Made by a program: the position numbers and the translations under genes. Shown here piece after piece: positions 48,385 to 61,137 of a stretch of DNA of 64,000 nt. The first letter of the stretch is position 1; every line of letters starts with the position of its first letter. The DNA is from JBBIQS01 sp037442205. Its GTDB lineage: Bacteria; Myxococcota; Myxococcia; Myxococcales; UBA5297. The DNA lies in the NCBI GenBank assembly GCA_037442205.1, contig JBBIQS010000039.1, forward strand, positions 8,725 to 72,724, read 5' to 3'. The notes below the pieces were generated by a model, which ran no database searches, had not been told where the DNA came from, and was given only the letters and a program-made list of their open reading frames with translations.

Positions 48385-51099
48385 TCAGCGGCAACTCGCC
48401 GGCCGGCGTTCGAGGCTGGCCGGGAAGTCGGAGTAGATCCGGGCGCTGTCCGCCTTGCCCGGATCGTGGCAGCGCAGGCAGCCTCCAACCCGCAGCGTTC
48501 GCTCTCGCGCCGCGCGGTCCAGCGGCGCGAGCTGGGTGCGGGTCGCCTTGGCTGAGCCGCCATTCTCGGCCGCGCCAATCCACGCATCGGCTGGCAGCCC
48601 GTCGCGAAGCGGCCCGCTCTCCGGCTCAAATCGCGCCACGCCTCCGGTGGACACGACCGTGCCGACGCCCAATCCCGCCGCCGCGGTCTCGCTATGGCAC
48701 GAGGCGCAGGACCGGCCTGCGCGCGTCGTGGTGTGCGGCACCGACAGGGCGAACGCGCGCACCATCCTGGTCTTTTCGGTCATCAGTGCCCCGGCGCGAT
48801 CGGGCAGCGTTCTCGGAGCCGGGACCTCGGGGCCATTCAGCGTGAGGATCATCCCCGGAGCCACCGGCTCGATTCGCCCCTCGCCATCTCGCTCGAGCAC
48901 TCCCAGCGCTGGCGCCACAGCCTTCGGTTCGGCGTCGTATTCGGCGTAGGCCCCTGCCCGCTCCTCCCGCGCCAAGGCATCGAAGCGCTTGCCGCTCGCA
49001 TCCCATTGCGTGTGGCAGCTCAGACACTGGGTGGTCCAGCTCGAGTGGCAGGACTGGCAGGAGAGCCGCTCATGCCCTGCGATCCCCGCGCAGGCGCGCG
49101 CCGGCGGCTTGGCGAGATGAACCTTGCCGCTGAGCTTTCCTCTGATCTCGACGTTGCCGTCGGGCAAAGGCCGCGCGTTGCTCAGCGCCAGCCCACTGCG
49201 ATCCTCGGCGAGTAACACGCTGCTCTTGTCCAGGCCGCGCAGCCGGGCGACGACGCGCGCATCCTTGTCGGCGTCCTTCACCAGCACCGACTTGGCCGGC
49301 TGCACCCGGTGGCAGGTCTGGCAGCGAATCTTCGTCGCCTGCTCCTCGTGCAGCGGCGCGCTTCCGTCGCCCATCGCCTCCGCCCCGAGGTGGCAGTCGA
49401 TGCAGGCCATCCCTAGGGCGTGGTGAACGTCCTCTTGCTCCTTGAGCAGCACCCGGCCGTCCTCGAGCAGCCGCCAGCTCCCCGGCGGCCGCGACTTCGC
49501 CTCCTGCGCGGTCAGCGCCGACTCGCGCCAACCGGCATAGGCCAGCGAGATGCGCCCGGAACGGCTGTGGCAGCCGAAGCAGCTCTCGTCGCCCACCTGC
49601 ACGGTCAGCTTGGGATGGGTGAAGCGACGCGCGTTCTCCTTGGAGTAGTCGCGCCCCTCGGGATAGCGCACGTGGCACGCCGCGCAGCCGCCTCCGCGCG
49701 AGAGCTCGGTCACCGGCCCCGGAGCGTCCTTGAGCTGCCCGAGGTGGCAGTTCACGCACAGCTGACGCAGGTGGCGGTCGGCCGCCGAATCCCCCAGGTC
49801 CTTGGGCGAGTCGCTGCCATCTGGCGCTGGCCGCTCGCCAAAGGCCCAGCGATCCACGGCGATCATCCCGCGCACCGTTGCCATTGGGGAGCCGGCCACG
49901 CGCCCGACGAGGTCGCCATGGCAGCCGGCGCGTCCGCAGCTTCGGGCCGCAGTGTCGAGGTTTCCCGGAACTCGAACCAGCCCGGCGTGGGCCGAGGCGG
50001 CGTCAGGCGCGTCGGGGTTTCCGAGATGGCAGGAGAAGCACCCCATCGCCTTCGGGTCGTGCGACGACTCGATGCCGCTAACCTCGCTGTGGCAGCCGAC
50101 GCAGCCCTCGACCTTGCCGTCGCCGAACTGCACGGCTTGCTCGGGAAGGCTGGTTACCGCCAAACGCCCCACCGCCTCGCCACTGCGGCTGGCCGGCCCG
50201 CCGCGCCCCAGGCCACGCAGCTCCCAGCCCGCCCCGCGAAAGAGCGCCGCGAAAACACCGGTCAGCAGGTAGACAACCAGCCCGGCCACCAGAGCGTTCA
50301 GCGCCGGGCGCCGCAGACTCTCGAGCTTCGGCAGGGCCACCAGCAGAACCAGCGGAGCCACGAGGACCACCCAGATCCATCCCGGTTCAGTCAGATGATG
50401 CAGCGCCTCCTGCACGGCCAGGGAGTACCAGGGCCCTTTGCGCACCGGATCCACGCCGTCGTGAAGCGCCGGCGGCAGCACCATCCCGAGCCCGAGCGCG
50501 AGCAGCAGCGTCGACAGGGTCGCCGGGGCCGAGGGCCAGATCCTACGTCCGTGCTCGACGGCCACCAGCGCCAGCGCCACCGTCAGCGTGGCCGCGTGAT
50601 GGAGGTAGGGAATCTGGAGGTCGGCTCCGGTGCCGAAGAGCGAGGTCGCCGCGGCCTCGCCGAGAAGCGGCAGCTTCTCCAGCAGGCCGGTAGCGATCTG
50701 CCGCGCCAGCTCGGCATCGGCGTCCCCCTTGAGCACGAAGCCGGTGAGCATCGCCCCGAGCAGCAGCGGAATGGCCAGCACTGCGCGCGCCCACACACCC
50801 CAGCGCGGCTTGAGCTCCCCGCGCGCGGCCAAGTGCTCGACCACGTGCATGAGCCCGAGGATCACCAGCAGGTTTCCCGACCAGGCGTGCAGGGCGCGCA
50901 GCAGCCTGCCGGCGCCGCTCGAGAGCTGCAGCAACGACAGCGAGCTCCGCGGCGCGCCCACGTCGTAGCCGACGGCCAGCACGATTCCCGAAACCGCGAC
51001 CAGCAGCAGCGCCGCCAGCGCCAGGGTCCCCGCGGTGGCGAAGCGTCGGTTCCAGCGGCCAAACCAGCTCGTCAGCCGGCTCTGGTCAGCCGAGTTCAA
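48385..51099 (-). CDS. Cytochrome b fused to a 12-haem cytochrome c
   Basis: A 904-residue fusion. Residues 1-200 are a b6-like cytochrome b: helix B has HAWSGNLLVILGLMH (His-x13-His) and helix D has His-x14-His ending in VAVEH. Residues 225-300 look like subunit IV with EPGWIW in the PEWY position. The rest carries eleven CxxCH motifs and one CX4CH (CGRAGCH). It should take electrons from quinol at the Rieske site and deliver them along twelve c-haems. The start codon is TTG; it overlaps the Rieske gene by 14 nt. It is convergent with the rhodanese gene. Confidence 0.9.
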   Translation of the reverse strand: MNSADQSRLTSWFGRWNRRFATAGTLALAALLLVAVSGIVLAVGYDVGAPRSSLSLLQLSSGAGRLLRALHAWSGNLLVILGLMHVVEHLAARGELKPRWGVWARAVLAIPLLLGAMLTGFVLKGDADAELARQIATGLLEKLPLLGEAAATSLFGTGADLQIPYLHHAATLTVALALVAVEHGRRIWPSAPATLSTLLLALGLGMVLPPALHDGVDPVRKGPWYSLAVQEALHHLTEPGWIWVVLVAPLVLLVALPKLESLRRPALNALVAGLVVYLLTGVFAALFRGAGWELRGLGRGGPASRSGEAVGRLAVTSLPEQAVQFGDGKVEGCVGCHSEVSGIESSHDPKAMGCFSCHLGNPDAPDAASAHAGLVRVPGNLDTAARSCGRAGCHGDLVGRVAGSPMATVRGMIAVDRWAFGERPAPDGSDSPKDLGDSAADRHLRQLCVNCHLGQLKDAPGPVTELSRGGGCAACHVRYPEGRDYSKENARRFTHPKLTVQVGDESCFGCHSRSGRISLAYAGWRESALTAQEAKSRPPGSWRLLEDGRVLLKEQEDVHHALGMACIDCHLGAEAMGDGSAPLHEEQATKIRCQTCHRVQPAKSVLVKDADKDARVVARLRGLDKSSVLLAEDRSGLALSNARPLPDGNVEIRGKLSGKVHLAKPPARACAGIAGHERLSCQSCHSSWTTQCLSCHTQWDASGKRFDALAREERAGAYAEYDAEPKAVAPALGVLERDGEGRIEPVAPGMILTLNGPEVPAPRTLPDRAGALMTEKTRMVRAFALSVPHTTTRAGRSCASCHSETAAAGLGVGTVVSTGGVARFEPESGPLRDGLPADAWIGAAENGGSAKATRTQLAPLDRAARERTLRVGGCLRCHDPGKADSARIYSDFPASLERRPASCR

Positions 51100-51468
51100 C
51101 GTCCACCGCCGTTCCCGCGTCGTCCGGGGCGAGCCGCAGCAGCCGCAGGTCGGCCCACGCGGGCCCCTCTACCCGCTTGCCGTCGCGATCGAACTTCGAG
51201 CCATGGCAGGGGCAGATCAGCAGCCCGCCCTGCTCGCGGTCGATCCGGCATCCCAGGTGCGCGCAGCGCGAGGAGAATGCCCGCACCTCCTCGCCCGCCC
51301 GGACGAGAATCACCTCCCCATGGAAGCTGATCCCGTCTGCGGCCGGCTTGGGAATCGTCAGCCGCTTGCTCTCTTCGCGTCGGCGCCGGGCGGTTCCCAG
51401 CAGGCCCGCGGCCCCGGCCAGCAGCGCCGAGAGCCCGGCCATCGCCCCGCGCAAGAGATCCCGACGCG

Positions 51469-51475
<7 letters not shown>
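51086..51475 (-). CDS. Rieske [2Fe-2S] protein
   Basis: A 129-residue protein with a Tat-like N-terminus (TRRDLLRGAMAGLSALL) and the two cluster motifs CAHLGC and CPCHGS with both His ligands. It is shorter than mitochondrial Rieske proteins and lacks the extra loop. The GTG at 51475 overlaps the activator stop and has GGGAG; an in-frame GTG at 51502 is possible. With the cytochrome b-c fusion that follows, it makes a bc-type quinol-oxidising complex. Confidence 0.93.
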
Positions 51476-53265
<1,790 letters not shown>

Positions 53266-53463
53266 GTCCAACTCCTCGCCTGGAACGATTCGCAACGGTT
53301 TGAGACTGTCGTTCTCCAAAGGATTCACCGGGCAGGCTATCCGAAAGCCGCAGTCGTTTCCTGGCCTTGCGCCGCCGGAGAGCCTCCCGCGGAGCCCGCC
53401 GCTTCTCAACAGACGACCGGCCGCCGATCTGGGCGGCCGGAGGCCGAGTACCCGGAGGGCTGT

Positions 53464-55596
53464 CTAGAGGGCGGGCACGGCGAGTTGCAGCACCGCGCCC
53501 AGCGAGGTCCCCACCAGCAGCTGGCTGCCGTCGGAGGTGAAGGCCAGCGCGGTGGCCCGCTCGGCGTTGGCGGCCAGGCTGAAGTGGTCAACCTCCCGCT
53601 GCCGGTCGAGGCTGAACAGCCGCACCTGGCCGTCGGCGAAGGAGGCGGCCAGCTGCCGGCCGTCGCTGGAGAGCGCGAAGGCGATGGCCCGCGAGGAGAA
53701 CTCCCCCAGCGAACCGCTCTGTCTGGCCTCCGGCACGTCCCAGACCTCGAGCACCGAGCCATGCGGCGAGCGCGTGGCCAGGAAGGCCCGGCTGCCGTCG
53801 CCGGTGAGGGCGATGGCGAAGACCTCGCGCCCGTCCCACTTGAAGGTCTGCACGGTCTTGCCGGTGGCCACCTCGCGGATCACCGGGGCTTCCCCGCCGC
53901 CGGCGGTCAGCGCCAGCTTGCCGTCGGTGGTGAAGAGCACCGCCGACACCAGCCGCGAGAACCAGATGCTGCCCAGCTCCTTGCCGCTCTCCATCTCCCA
54001 CAGCGCGATGCGCTCGTAGCTTGTGGAGAGCGCCTGCTTGCCGTCGCCGCTGAAGGCCACCCCCGCAAGCCCCCGGTGCGAGCCGAGCAGCTTCAGCGGC
54101 GCCCCGGTGGCCACGTCCCACAGCCGCTGCAGGCCGTTGATGTCCGCGGCCAGCGCCATCTTGCCGTCGGGAGAGAAGGCCACCGCTCGCACGTCCAGGG
54201 CGTACTGGTCGAAGGTGAAGAGCTCCTCGCCCTTGTCGAGCTGCCAGAGCCGGGCGGTGCCGTCGCGGGCGGCGCTCAGCGCCAGCCGGCCGTCGGGCGA
54301 AACCGCCAGGCTCTCCACCGCCCCCGAGTGGCCGCCGCTCTCGCGCAGCAGCTTGCCCTGGGCCAGGTCCCAGATCCGCAGCGTCCCCGACTCGTCGAAG
54401 ACCGCGTGGACGCCGTCCGGGCTGAAGGCCGCCGAGCGCGCCCCTTCGTCCGGCTTGCCGGAGGCCACCACCTCGTCGAGCGAGGCGGCGTCCCACTGGC
54501 GGATCCAGATCTCCGCCGCCGGCTTCTCGGAGCGGGCGCTGGCCGAATAGACCGCCGGCCGGTTGGAGCCAGTGGCACCGATCCGCCGCCCGTCCGCCGA
54601 CCAGGAGAGGCTGAGCAGGTGCATCGGCTGCTCGACCAGCGCGGTCGAGGTCGAGGTCCGCAGGTCCCAGCGCGCCAGCCGCCGCCCCTCTTCGCCTGAG
54701 AGCGCGTAGCGGCCGTCGGGGGAGAGCGCCAGCGCCGTCACCTCCGGCCCCCCGGGCATCCCCAGCATCTGCAGCGACTTGCCGCGGGTCAGGTCCCAGA
54801 CACGCAGCGTCCCGTCCTGGCCGCCCGAGGCCACCCGCTTGCCGTCGGCGAAGGCGGCCAGCGCCCGGATCCACCCCTGGTGTCCGTAGAGGGTGAACAG
54901 GGCCCGCCCGCGGGCGATCTCCCACACCCGCACCACTCCGTCCTCGCCGCCGGAGACCAGCAGCTTGCCGTCGACGCCGAAGGCCACCGCGGTGGCCGCG
55001 CCCCGGTGCCGGTGCAGCCGATGCACCAGTCGCCCGGTCTCCGCGTCCCAGACGGCGACCGTGCCGTCGCGCGCTCCCGCGGCGATCTGGTGGCCATTGC
55101 GGGAGAACGCAAGGCAGGTCGCGGCTGCGTCCAGCCCCTCGAGCAGGTGGAGCTGGCGCCCGCTCGGCAGGTCGAAGAGCCGCAGCGCCTCTCCCGCTCC
55201 TCCGGAGAGCAGCCGCTTGCCGTCCGCCGAGACGGCCACCAAAGGGCCGGCGCTGCGCAGCGCATAGCCGCCCCAGACGCTCTCCAGGTGGAGATGCTTG
55301 AGATGCGCCAGGTGCCTGAGCGGGCCGGGCAGCTCAGCCGCGGCGCCGGCCGGCTCTGCGGGAGCGGGCTTGGAGCTCGCCGCAGCCTTGGGATCGGCGG
55401 GCGGCTCGGAGGGGCGAGGCGGTTCGGGGCTCATGGGCGAGGGCGTATGGGAAACCGCCGCGTCGGCAGCGCCTCGCCCGGCGTCGGCGGGAGCTCCCGG
55501 AGCGGGGGAACTCGGAGACGCAGCGGGCTCGGCCGCGCGCGAAAGAGGAGCGAGCAGGAGAGCGGCGAGCAGTGGGAGTGGCGCACCGGCGCGCAT
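53464..55596 (-). CDS. Secreted WD40 protein with 14 repeats
   Basis: A 710-residue exported protein. A signal peptide (1-21) is followed by a Pro/Ala/Ser-rich linker (to about 90) and 14 WD40 repeats to the end, enough for two propellers. The repeats have typical SPDGRLALSAARDGTARLW patterns. No kinase or membrane helix is present. The repeat number equals that of the kinase-WD40 gene at 5837. It is a periplasmic or surface protein-binding scaffold. The ATG is divergent from tnaA. Confidence 0.9.
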   Translation of the reverse strand: MRAGAPLPLLAALLLAPLSRAAEPAASPSSPAPGAPADAGRGAADAAVSHTPSPMSPEPPRPSEPPADPKAAASSKPAPAEPAGAAAELPGPLRHLAHLKHLHLESVWGGYALRSAGPLVAVSADGKRLLSGGAGEALRLFDLPSGRQLHLLEGLDAAATCLAFSRNGHQIAAGARDGTVAVWDAETGRLVHRLHRHRGAATAVAFGVDGKLLVSGGEDGVVRVWEIARGRALFTLYGHQGWIRALAAFADGKRVASGGQDGTLRVWDLTRGKSLQMLGMPGGPEVTALALSPDGRYALSGEEGRRLARWDLRTSTSTALVEQPMHLLSLSWSADGRRIGATGSNRPAVYSASARSEKPAAEIWIRQWDAASLDEVVASGKPDEGARSAAFSPDGVHAVFDESGTLRIWDLAQGKLLRESGGHSGAVESLAVSPDGRLALSAARDGTARLWQLDKGEELFTFDQYALDVRAVAFSPDGKMALAADINGLQRLWDVATGAPLKLLGSHRGLAGVAFSGDGKQALSTSYERIALWEMESGKELGSIWFSRLVSAVLFTTDGKLALTAGGGEAPVIREVATGKTVQTFKWDGREVFAIALTGDGSRAFLATRSPHGSVLEVWDVPEARQSGSLGEFSSRAIAFALSSDGRQLAASFADGQVRLFSLDRQREVDHFSLAANAERATALAFTSDGSQLLVGTSLGAVLQLAVPAL

Positions 55597-55755
55597 GAGC
55601 GCTCTTCTACCGCGCGCCGACGGGCTCGGCCACCGATTGTTCTGCCAGAGCCGCCTGGTCGAAGCCGCGTTTTCCGCAGCCGCCGAGGGCCCGCCCGCGC
55701 TTTACGGCGGCGGCCCTTCGCAGCGATGATGTGCGGCCCTTTCCGGAGGTTCCCC

Positions 55756-57125
<1,370 letters not shown>

Positions 57126-57126
<1 letters not shown>

Positions 57127-57193
57127 GGCGCTCGCCGCCTCGAGCCATCTCTCCCCTCGGCTCGGCAGCCGCTCCGGCGGCTGTCGAGCGCCC
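57126..57193 (+). terminator. Nested hairpins after tnaA
   Basis: Outer arms GGGCGCTCG (57126-57134) and CGAGCGCCC (57185-57193) are perfect complements. They enclose a 7-bp hairpin CAGCCGC-tccg-GCGGCTG (57166-57183). The first outer base overlaps the stop codon region. No T-tract; a transcript-end or mRNA-stability structure is likely. Confidence 0.5.
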
Positions 57194-57243
57194 GTTGCAG
57201 CCTGGGCCCGCGCTGCCCACGCTCCCTGTTGGGAGAGAAGCGC

Positions 57244-57672
57244 ATGCCCTACGCCCGATCGCTTCAGGTCCTGATCGCAGCCTGCCTGGCGTCCGCGAGC
57301 CCCATCGCTCTCGCCGAGACCCCGGCCGACCCGGCGCCAGCTCCGAGCCAATCAGAGGAGGCGAGCGGTCCCCGCCTTGGAATCCAGGGTGAGTCGCTGA
57401 CTCCGGAGCAGGCCGACGCCCGCGGCACCATCACTCGCCGCGGGGTGATCGTCGGCAAGGTGCTCGCGGGGAGCGCCGCCGCCCGCGCCGGCCTCGCCGC
57501 CGGCGACGTGCTGATCGCCATCGACCAGGCGCCGATCGGCGACACCAGCGACCTGGCCTGGGAGGTCGGCCAGCTCGAGCCCGGCCAGAAGGTGGCGCTG
57601 CAGTTCGTGCGCAACGGCGTGACCACGGTGCGCATCGCCACCCTCGAGCGCGCGGCGGCGCAGAAGCCCTGA
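57244..57672 (+). CDS. Secreted single PDZ-domain protein
   Basis: A 142-residue exported protein: signal peptide (1-24), Pro/Ser linker, then one PDZ domain (about 45-135) with RLGIQGESL, ARAGLAAGDVLIAID and LEPGQKVALQFVR. No protease domain is present, so it is a peptide-binding module alone. ATG 57244 follows GGGAGAG. The neighbour downstream is convergent. Role unknown. Confidence 0.85.
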   Translation: MPYARSLQVLIAACLASASPIALAETPADPAPAPSQSEEASGPRLGIQGESLTPEQADARGTITRRGVIVGKVLAGSAAARAGLAAGDVLIAIDQAPIGDTSDLAWEVGQLEPGQKVALQFVRNGVTTVRIATLERAAAQKP

Positions 57673-57680
57673 CTCGGCGG

Positions 57681-58151
57681 CTAAGGAGGGATCGGCCCGG
57701 AGCTGTTGGGAGGGGCGATCCGGTTCTCGATGTTCTCCGGCGGGCGCGGGACCCGGCCGGCCGGCATCTCGTGGTCGCGGTAGAAGCCGATCTGCCAGCG
57801 CAGCACTCCGATGGTGTCGACGTAGCTCAGCTCGCGAACGGCGTAGTTGGCGTGGACGCTGCAGCCGGCCTGGCGCGCCACGTCGTCAGTGAGCGGCGCG
57901 TTCTCAGGCTGCGGGAAGGACGTGGTCTCGCCGACGCGCACCGCGCCGGGCGGGAGCGCCGAGACGACCCTGATCTCGCAGCCCAGCAGAGTCTCCGGCG
58001 GCATCGGCGCAACCCGAGGAGTCGTGGGCACGCCGCCGGGGCCGTTCTCCTCGGCGGCCTCCGCCACCCGCGCCGTCCGCAGCCCTACCGCCAGGGTGCC
58101 GGCCAGGATCAGGACCAGCAGCCCCAGCGCGCCAATGAGCAGCTTTCGCAC
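57681..58151 (-). CDS. Small membrane-anchored protein of unknown function
   Basis: A 156-residue protein not recognised. One N-terminal helix (about 5-22) acts as anchor or signal; the rest is a periplasmic domain with CEIRVVSALPPG and ARQAGCSVHANY, whose two Cys may pair. The GTG at 58151 has GAGGT upstream; the longer frame upstream lacks coding bias and runs through the antisense of the methyltransferase. Confidence 0.65.
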   Translation of the reverse strand: MRKLLIGALGLLVLILAGTLAVGLRTARVAEAAEENGPGGVPTTPRVAPMPPETLLGCEIRVVSALPPGAVRVGETTSFPQPENAPLTDDVARQAGCSVHANYAVRELSYVDTIGVLRWQIGFYRDHEMPAGRVPRPPENIENRIAPPNSSGPIPP

Positions 58152-58294
58152 GACCGACCTCGATGCGCGCCAGCCATGGCAAGCATAGGCACCGCCCAAT
58201 CGGACGTAACGAGCGGGGCGAGCGGCGGACCTCTGGCTGGAGGAATCGAGGCCGGCAGAGCCCCCGGCCGCCCAGCTGCTGCAGCGATGGCCGG

Positions 58295-59467
58295 CTACGA
58301 CACCCGCAAGACGAAGCACTTGAGGTAGCGGGTCTCGCGCACTCCCAGGAGCACCGGGTGGTCGCGGCCGGCGCCGCGCTTCTCGATGACCTGCACCTCG
58401 CGGCGCGCGTCGCGGGCGGCGGCGCCGATGATCTCCTCGAAGTGCTCCTCGCCGACATGGAAGGAGCAGCTGGCGCTGATCAGCACGCCGCCCGGGTTGA
58501 GCAGCTGCAGCGCCCGCAGGTTGATCTCCTTGTAGCCCCGCTCGGCGGCGGCGATGGCCGACTTGCCTTTGGCGAAGGCCGGCGGGTCGAGGACGATGGT
58601 GTCGTAGCGCTGCCTGGCCTCGACCTGCGCCTTGAGGAAGTCGAAGGCGTTGGCGACCACCGCCTCGACGTTCTTGAGCCCGTTGCGCTCGGCGTTCTCG
58701 GCGATCAGCTTGCCGGCCGAGTCGCTGATCTCCACCGCGGTGACCTTGTCGCAGCCCTGCGCCAGCTGCAGGGCGAACCCGCCGACGTAGGAGAAGCAGT
58801 CCAACCCCTGACCGCGGGCGTACTGACGGGAAGCGAGGTGGTTCTCGCGCTGGTCGAGGAAGCTGCCGGTCTTCTGTCCCTCGAGCGGATCGATGCGCAC
58901 CCGCACCGCGCCCTCCAGGTACTCGATCACCCCGGGCGGCGTCCCGGAGAGCAGCCCCTTCTTCGGCTCCAGCCCCTCGAGCTGGCGGACCTTGGCGTCG
59001 CTGCGCTCGACGATCGACTTGGGCCGGTAGAGCTCCTCGAGGATCGAGGTGAAGAGCGCCCGGCGAGCGTCGGTGCCCTGGCTCAGGAGCTGGACGACCA
59101 GGCAGTCGCCGTAGCGATCGACGACCAGGCCGGGGATGAGATCGGCCTCGCCGTGGGCCGCGCGCCAGGCGTCGCTCTGGGGAAAGGCCTGCTCCCGCAG
59201 CGCCTTGGCCGATGCGAGGCGGCGCAGGAAGAACGCCCGGTCGCACTCGACGTCCTCACGCGCGAGCATCCGCAGCGCGATCTGGCTCTTCGAGGAGTAG
59301 AAGGCCGTGCCCCGGCAGCGCCCGCGCTCGTCGAGCACGCGCACCACCTCGCCTCCGGGCAGGGAGGGCGGCCGCGCCAGGTCGCTGCGGAAGATCCACG
59401 GGTGTCCGGAGCTGATCCGATCGCTGCCCCGGCGAGTGACGACGACAGAGGGAGAGGATGAGGACAT
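58295..59467 (-). CDS. rlmI: RlmI-like 23S rRNA methyltransferase
   Basis: A 390-residue SAM-dependent methyltransferase. An N-terminal PUA-like domain (about 5-80, GSDRISSGHPWIFRSDL) binds RNA. The Rossmann domain has QRENHLASRQYARGQGLDCFSY, TAVEISDSAGKLIAENAERN and the catalytic-type motif VLDPPAF. This is the RlmI (YccW) family, which methylates C1962 of 23S rRNA in E. coli. ATG 59467 is used. It ends a pair with the next gene upstream (5 nt apart). Confidence 0.88.
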   Translation of the reverse strand: MSSSSPSVVVTRRGSDRISSGHPWIFRSDLARPPSLPGGEVVRVLDERGRCRGTAFYSSKSQIALRMLAREDVECDRAFFLRRLASAKALREQAFPQSDAWRAAHGEADLIPGLVVDRYGDCLVVQLLSQGTDARRALFTSILEELYRPKSIVERSDAKVRQLEGLEPKKGLLSGTPPGVIEYLEGAVRVRIDPLEGQKTGSFLDQRENHLASRQYARGQGLDCFSYVGGFALQLAQGCDKVTAVEISDSAGKLIAENAERNGLKNVEAVVANAFDFLKAQVEARQRYDTIVLDPPAFAKGKSAIAAAERGYKEINLRALQLLNPGGVLISASCSFHVGEEHFEEIIGAAARDARREVQVIEKRGAGRDHPVLLGVRETRYLKCFVLRVS

Positions 59468-59472
59468 GGTTC

Positions 59473-60324
59473 TCAGAAGCTCACCGGCACGCCGGGGACC
59501 ACCCGCCCCTCCACTTCCCTCACCCGGCAGCCGGCCCAATGCGGATCGTGGGAGAAGAAGAGAATCGACTCGTCCTCCACCGCCTGCGCGAGGAGCATCT
59601 TCTTCTCCTCGAGCGAGGTCAGCGGATAGAGGTCGGTGGACATCTGGTAGTGGGGCTTGAAGTGGGCGGCAGTGGGGATCAGGTCGCTGCAGTAGACGAC
59701 CTCGACGTTGTCGGAGAGCACGCGCACCAGCTGCATCCCCACCGTGTGGCCCTCGGAGAGGCAGAGCTGCACGCCCTCGAAGAGCTCGGTCTCGCCCTCG
59801 ACCAGGTGCAGCCGCCCGGTGCTCTCCAGCAGCGAGAAGTCGAGTGGCTCGAAGTTGCGGCGATCCCGTTCCGAGGGGTGGTGCGCCCAGCGCCAGTGGC
59901 GGCGCTGCAGGTGGAAGGCGGCATTGGGGAAGGCCAGGAACGGCGCTCCGTCGGGGCCCAGGCGCGTGGTGCCGCCGGCGTGCTCGACGTGGAGGCTGCT
60001 CAAGATGACGTCGGTGATCTCCTCGCGGCGGGTGCCGGCGCGGGCCAGCTCGCGGTCGAGGTCGGACTGGCTACGGTCGAGGCTGATGCGGTCGCGCTGG
60101 CGCTCGGTCAGCTTCTCGCCCAGGCCGGTGTCGACCAGGATGCGGCGCATGCCGCTCTCGATCAGCAGGCAGCGCGAGGCCAGCAGAACCCGGTTGAGCT
60201 CATCGGGAGCGAAGGAGCGCTGCCAGACCACGCGCGGGACCACGCCGAAGAGCGCGCCGCCGTCGAGGCGGAAGAGCCCGTCGCGGATCTCGTGCAGGGT
60301 GAACCGACCCGCGTGAAACGCCAT
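59473..60324 (-). CDS. Metallo-beta-lactamase-fold protein with altered metal site
   Basis: A 283-residue protein of the MBL fold. LLIESGMRRILVDTGLGEKL, SEGHTVGMQLV, YCSDLIPTAAH and FFSHDPHW are in order and place. The core motif that should read HxHxDH reads SSLHVEH (residues 109-115), so the first His is Ser110-equivalent-shifted to Ser and the Asp is Glu114. The remaining histidines are kept. It may bind one metal or have lost hydrolase activity. It is 5 nt upstream of the methyltransferase gene. Confidence 0.85.
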   Translation of the reverse strand: MAFHAGRFTLHEIRDGLFRLDGGALFGVVPRVVWQRSFAPDELNRVLLASRCLLIESGMRRILVDTGLGEKLTERQRDRISLDRSQSDLDRELARAGTRREEITDVILSSLHVEHAGGTTRLGPDGAPFLAFPNAAFHLQRRHWRWAHHPSERDRRNFEPLDFSLLESTGRLHLVEGETELFEGVQLCLSEGHTVGMQLVRVLSDNVEVVYCSDLIPTAAHFKPHYQMSTDLYPLTSLEEKKMLLAQAVEDESILFFSHDPHWAGCRVREVEGRVVPGVPVSF

Positions 60325-60357
60325 CGCATCAGCTCCGGGACGCCAAAGTTCGCGGAG

Positions 60358-60363
60358 TATAAT
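60358..60363 (+). promoter_or_regulatory. TATAAT -10 candidate before the tail-anchored gene
   Basis: A perfect TATAAT lies 56 nt before the TTG start of the next gene, in an AT-rich patch of GC-rich DNA. No good -35 is seen at 16-18 nt, so confidence is modest. Confidence 0.4.
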
Positions 60364-60418
60364 GTCGCCATTCGAGAGCCAGCAAGAAGTCGCGGCTCCA
60401 AGCGCCTCGAGGTGATGA

Positions 60419-61090
60419 TTGGGTTACGAGTTGCTCGTTCGCGCGCCCACTGCAGAGAAGAAGCTCGCGGACGCCGTCCTGGTTGAGCAGCTGCGGCAAG
60501 CCGTGCAGGTCGGACTGGAGACGCTGGCCGATTCGGCCCCTGCCTCAGCACCGACTCCTGCGTCGCCCGCCCCGACCCAGGACGCCGCCCAGCCTTCCGC
60601 GATTCCGACGTCAGCTACGGCAGCTGCCGCAGATGCCCTCGCGACAGCCGCCGCCGATCTCCCGGCAGAGCTCGCCGGCCCGCTGTCGATCCCAAACGGC
60701 CCGGCGAAGGTCGCGGCGCGGCTTTATCGGCTCGAGGGAGGGGTGGCCGGAGCCGACCTCGAGGTGGCCTTCGGCGGGACGGAGCTGGAGCTGCGCCGCG
60801 CCTTCCAGTTCGCTCAGCAGCTGGCCGATCAGGCGGGCGGAGTGGTCTTCGATCCCCAGCTGTCAGTCACGGTGGGTCGAGGGTCGCTCGAGGACGTGGT
60901 CGGCCGCTGGCGCACCTCACAGAACTGGCTGGGAGATGTCGCCGGCACTCTCGAGGACGGGCGGGCGATGCTCGATCTGGCCCCGCCGCCGCCGCTGATC
61001 TCCCCGCGCAACCGGGTCATCCTGCTGGTGGGCGGGGGCTTGCTCGCCCTCTACTGGCTGGTCGGGGTCCTGCTCAACGCCTTCCGCTAG
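60419..61090 (+). CDS. Tail-anchored protein of unknown function
   Basis: A 223-residue protein not recognised. An N-terminal soluble part, a Pro/Ala/Thr-rich linker (about 35-80), a soluble alpha-beta domain (about 90-185, RLYRLEGGVAGADLEVAF) and one membrane helix at the very end (about 203-221). This order is that of a cytoplasmic domain held by its C-terminus. TTG 60419 is used with AGGTGA just upstream. The peptidase gene follows after 47 nt. Confidence 0.65.
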   Translation: MGYELLVRAPTAEKKLADAVLVEQLRQAVQVGLETLADSAPASAPTPASPAPTQDAAQPSAIPTSATAAAADALATAAADLPAELAGPLSIPNGPAKVAARLYRLEGGVAGADLEVAFGGTELELRRAFQFAQQLADQAGGVVFDPQLSVTVGRGSLEDVVGRWRTSQNWLGDVAGTLEDGRAMLDLAPPPPLISPRNRVILLVGGGLLALYWLVGVLLNAFR

Positions 61091-61137
61091 CTCGACCGAT
61101 CGCTGTCCGGCTCCAGGTGCGTGTTAGAACCCGGCGC

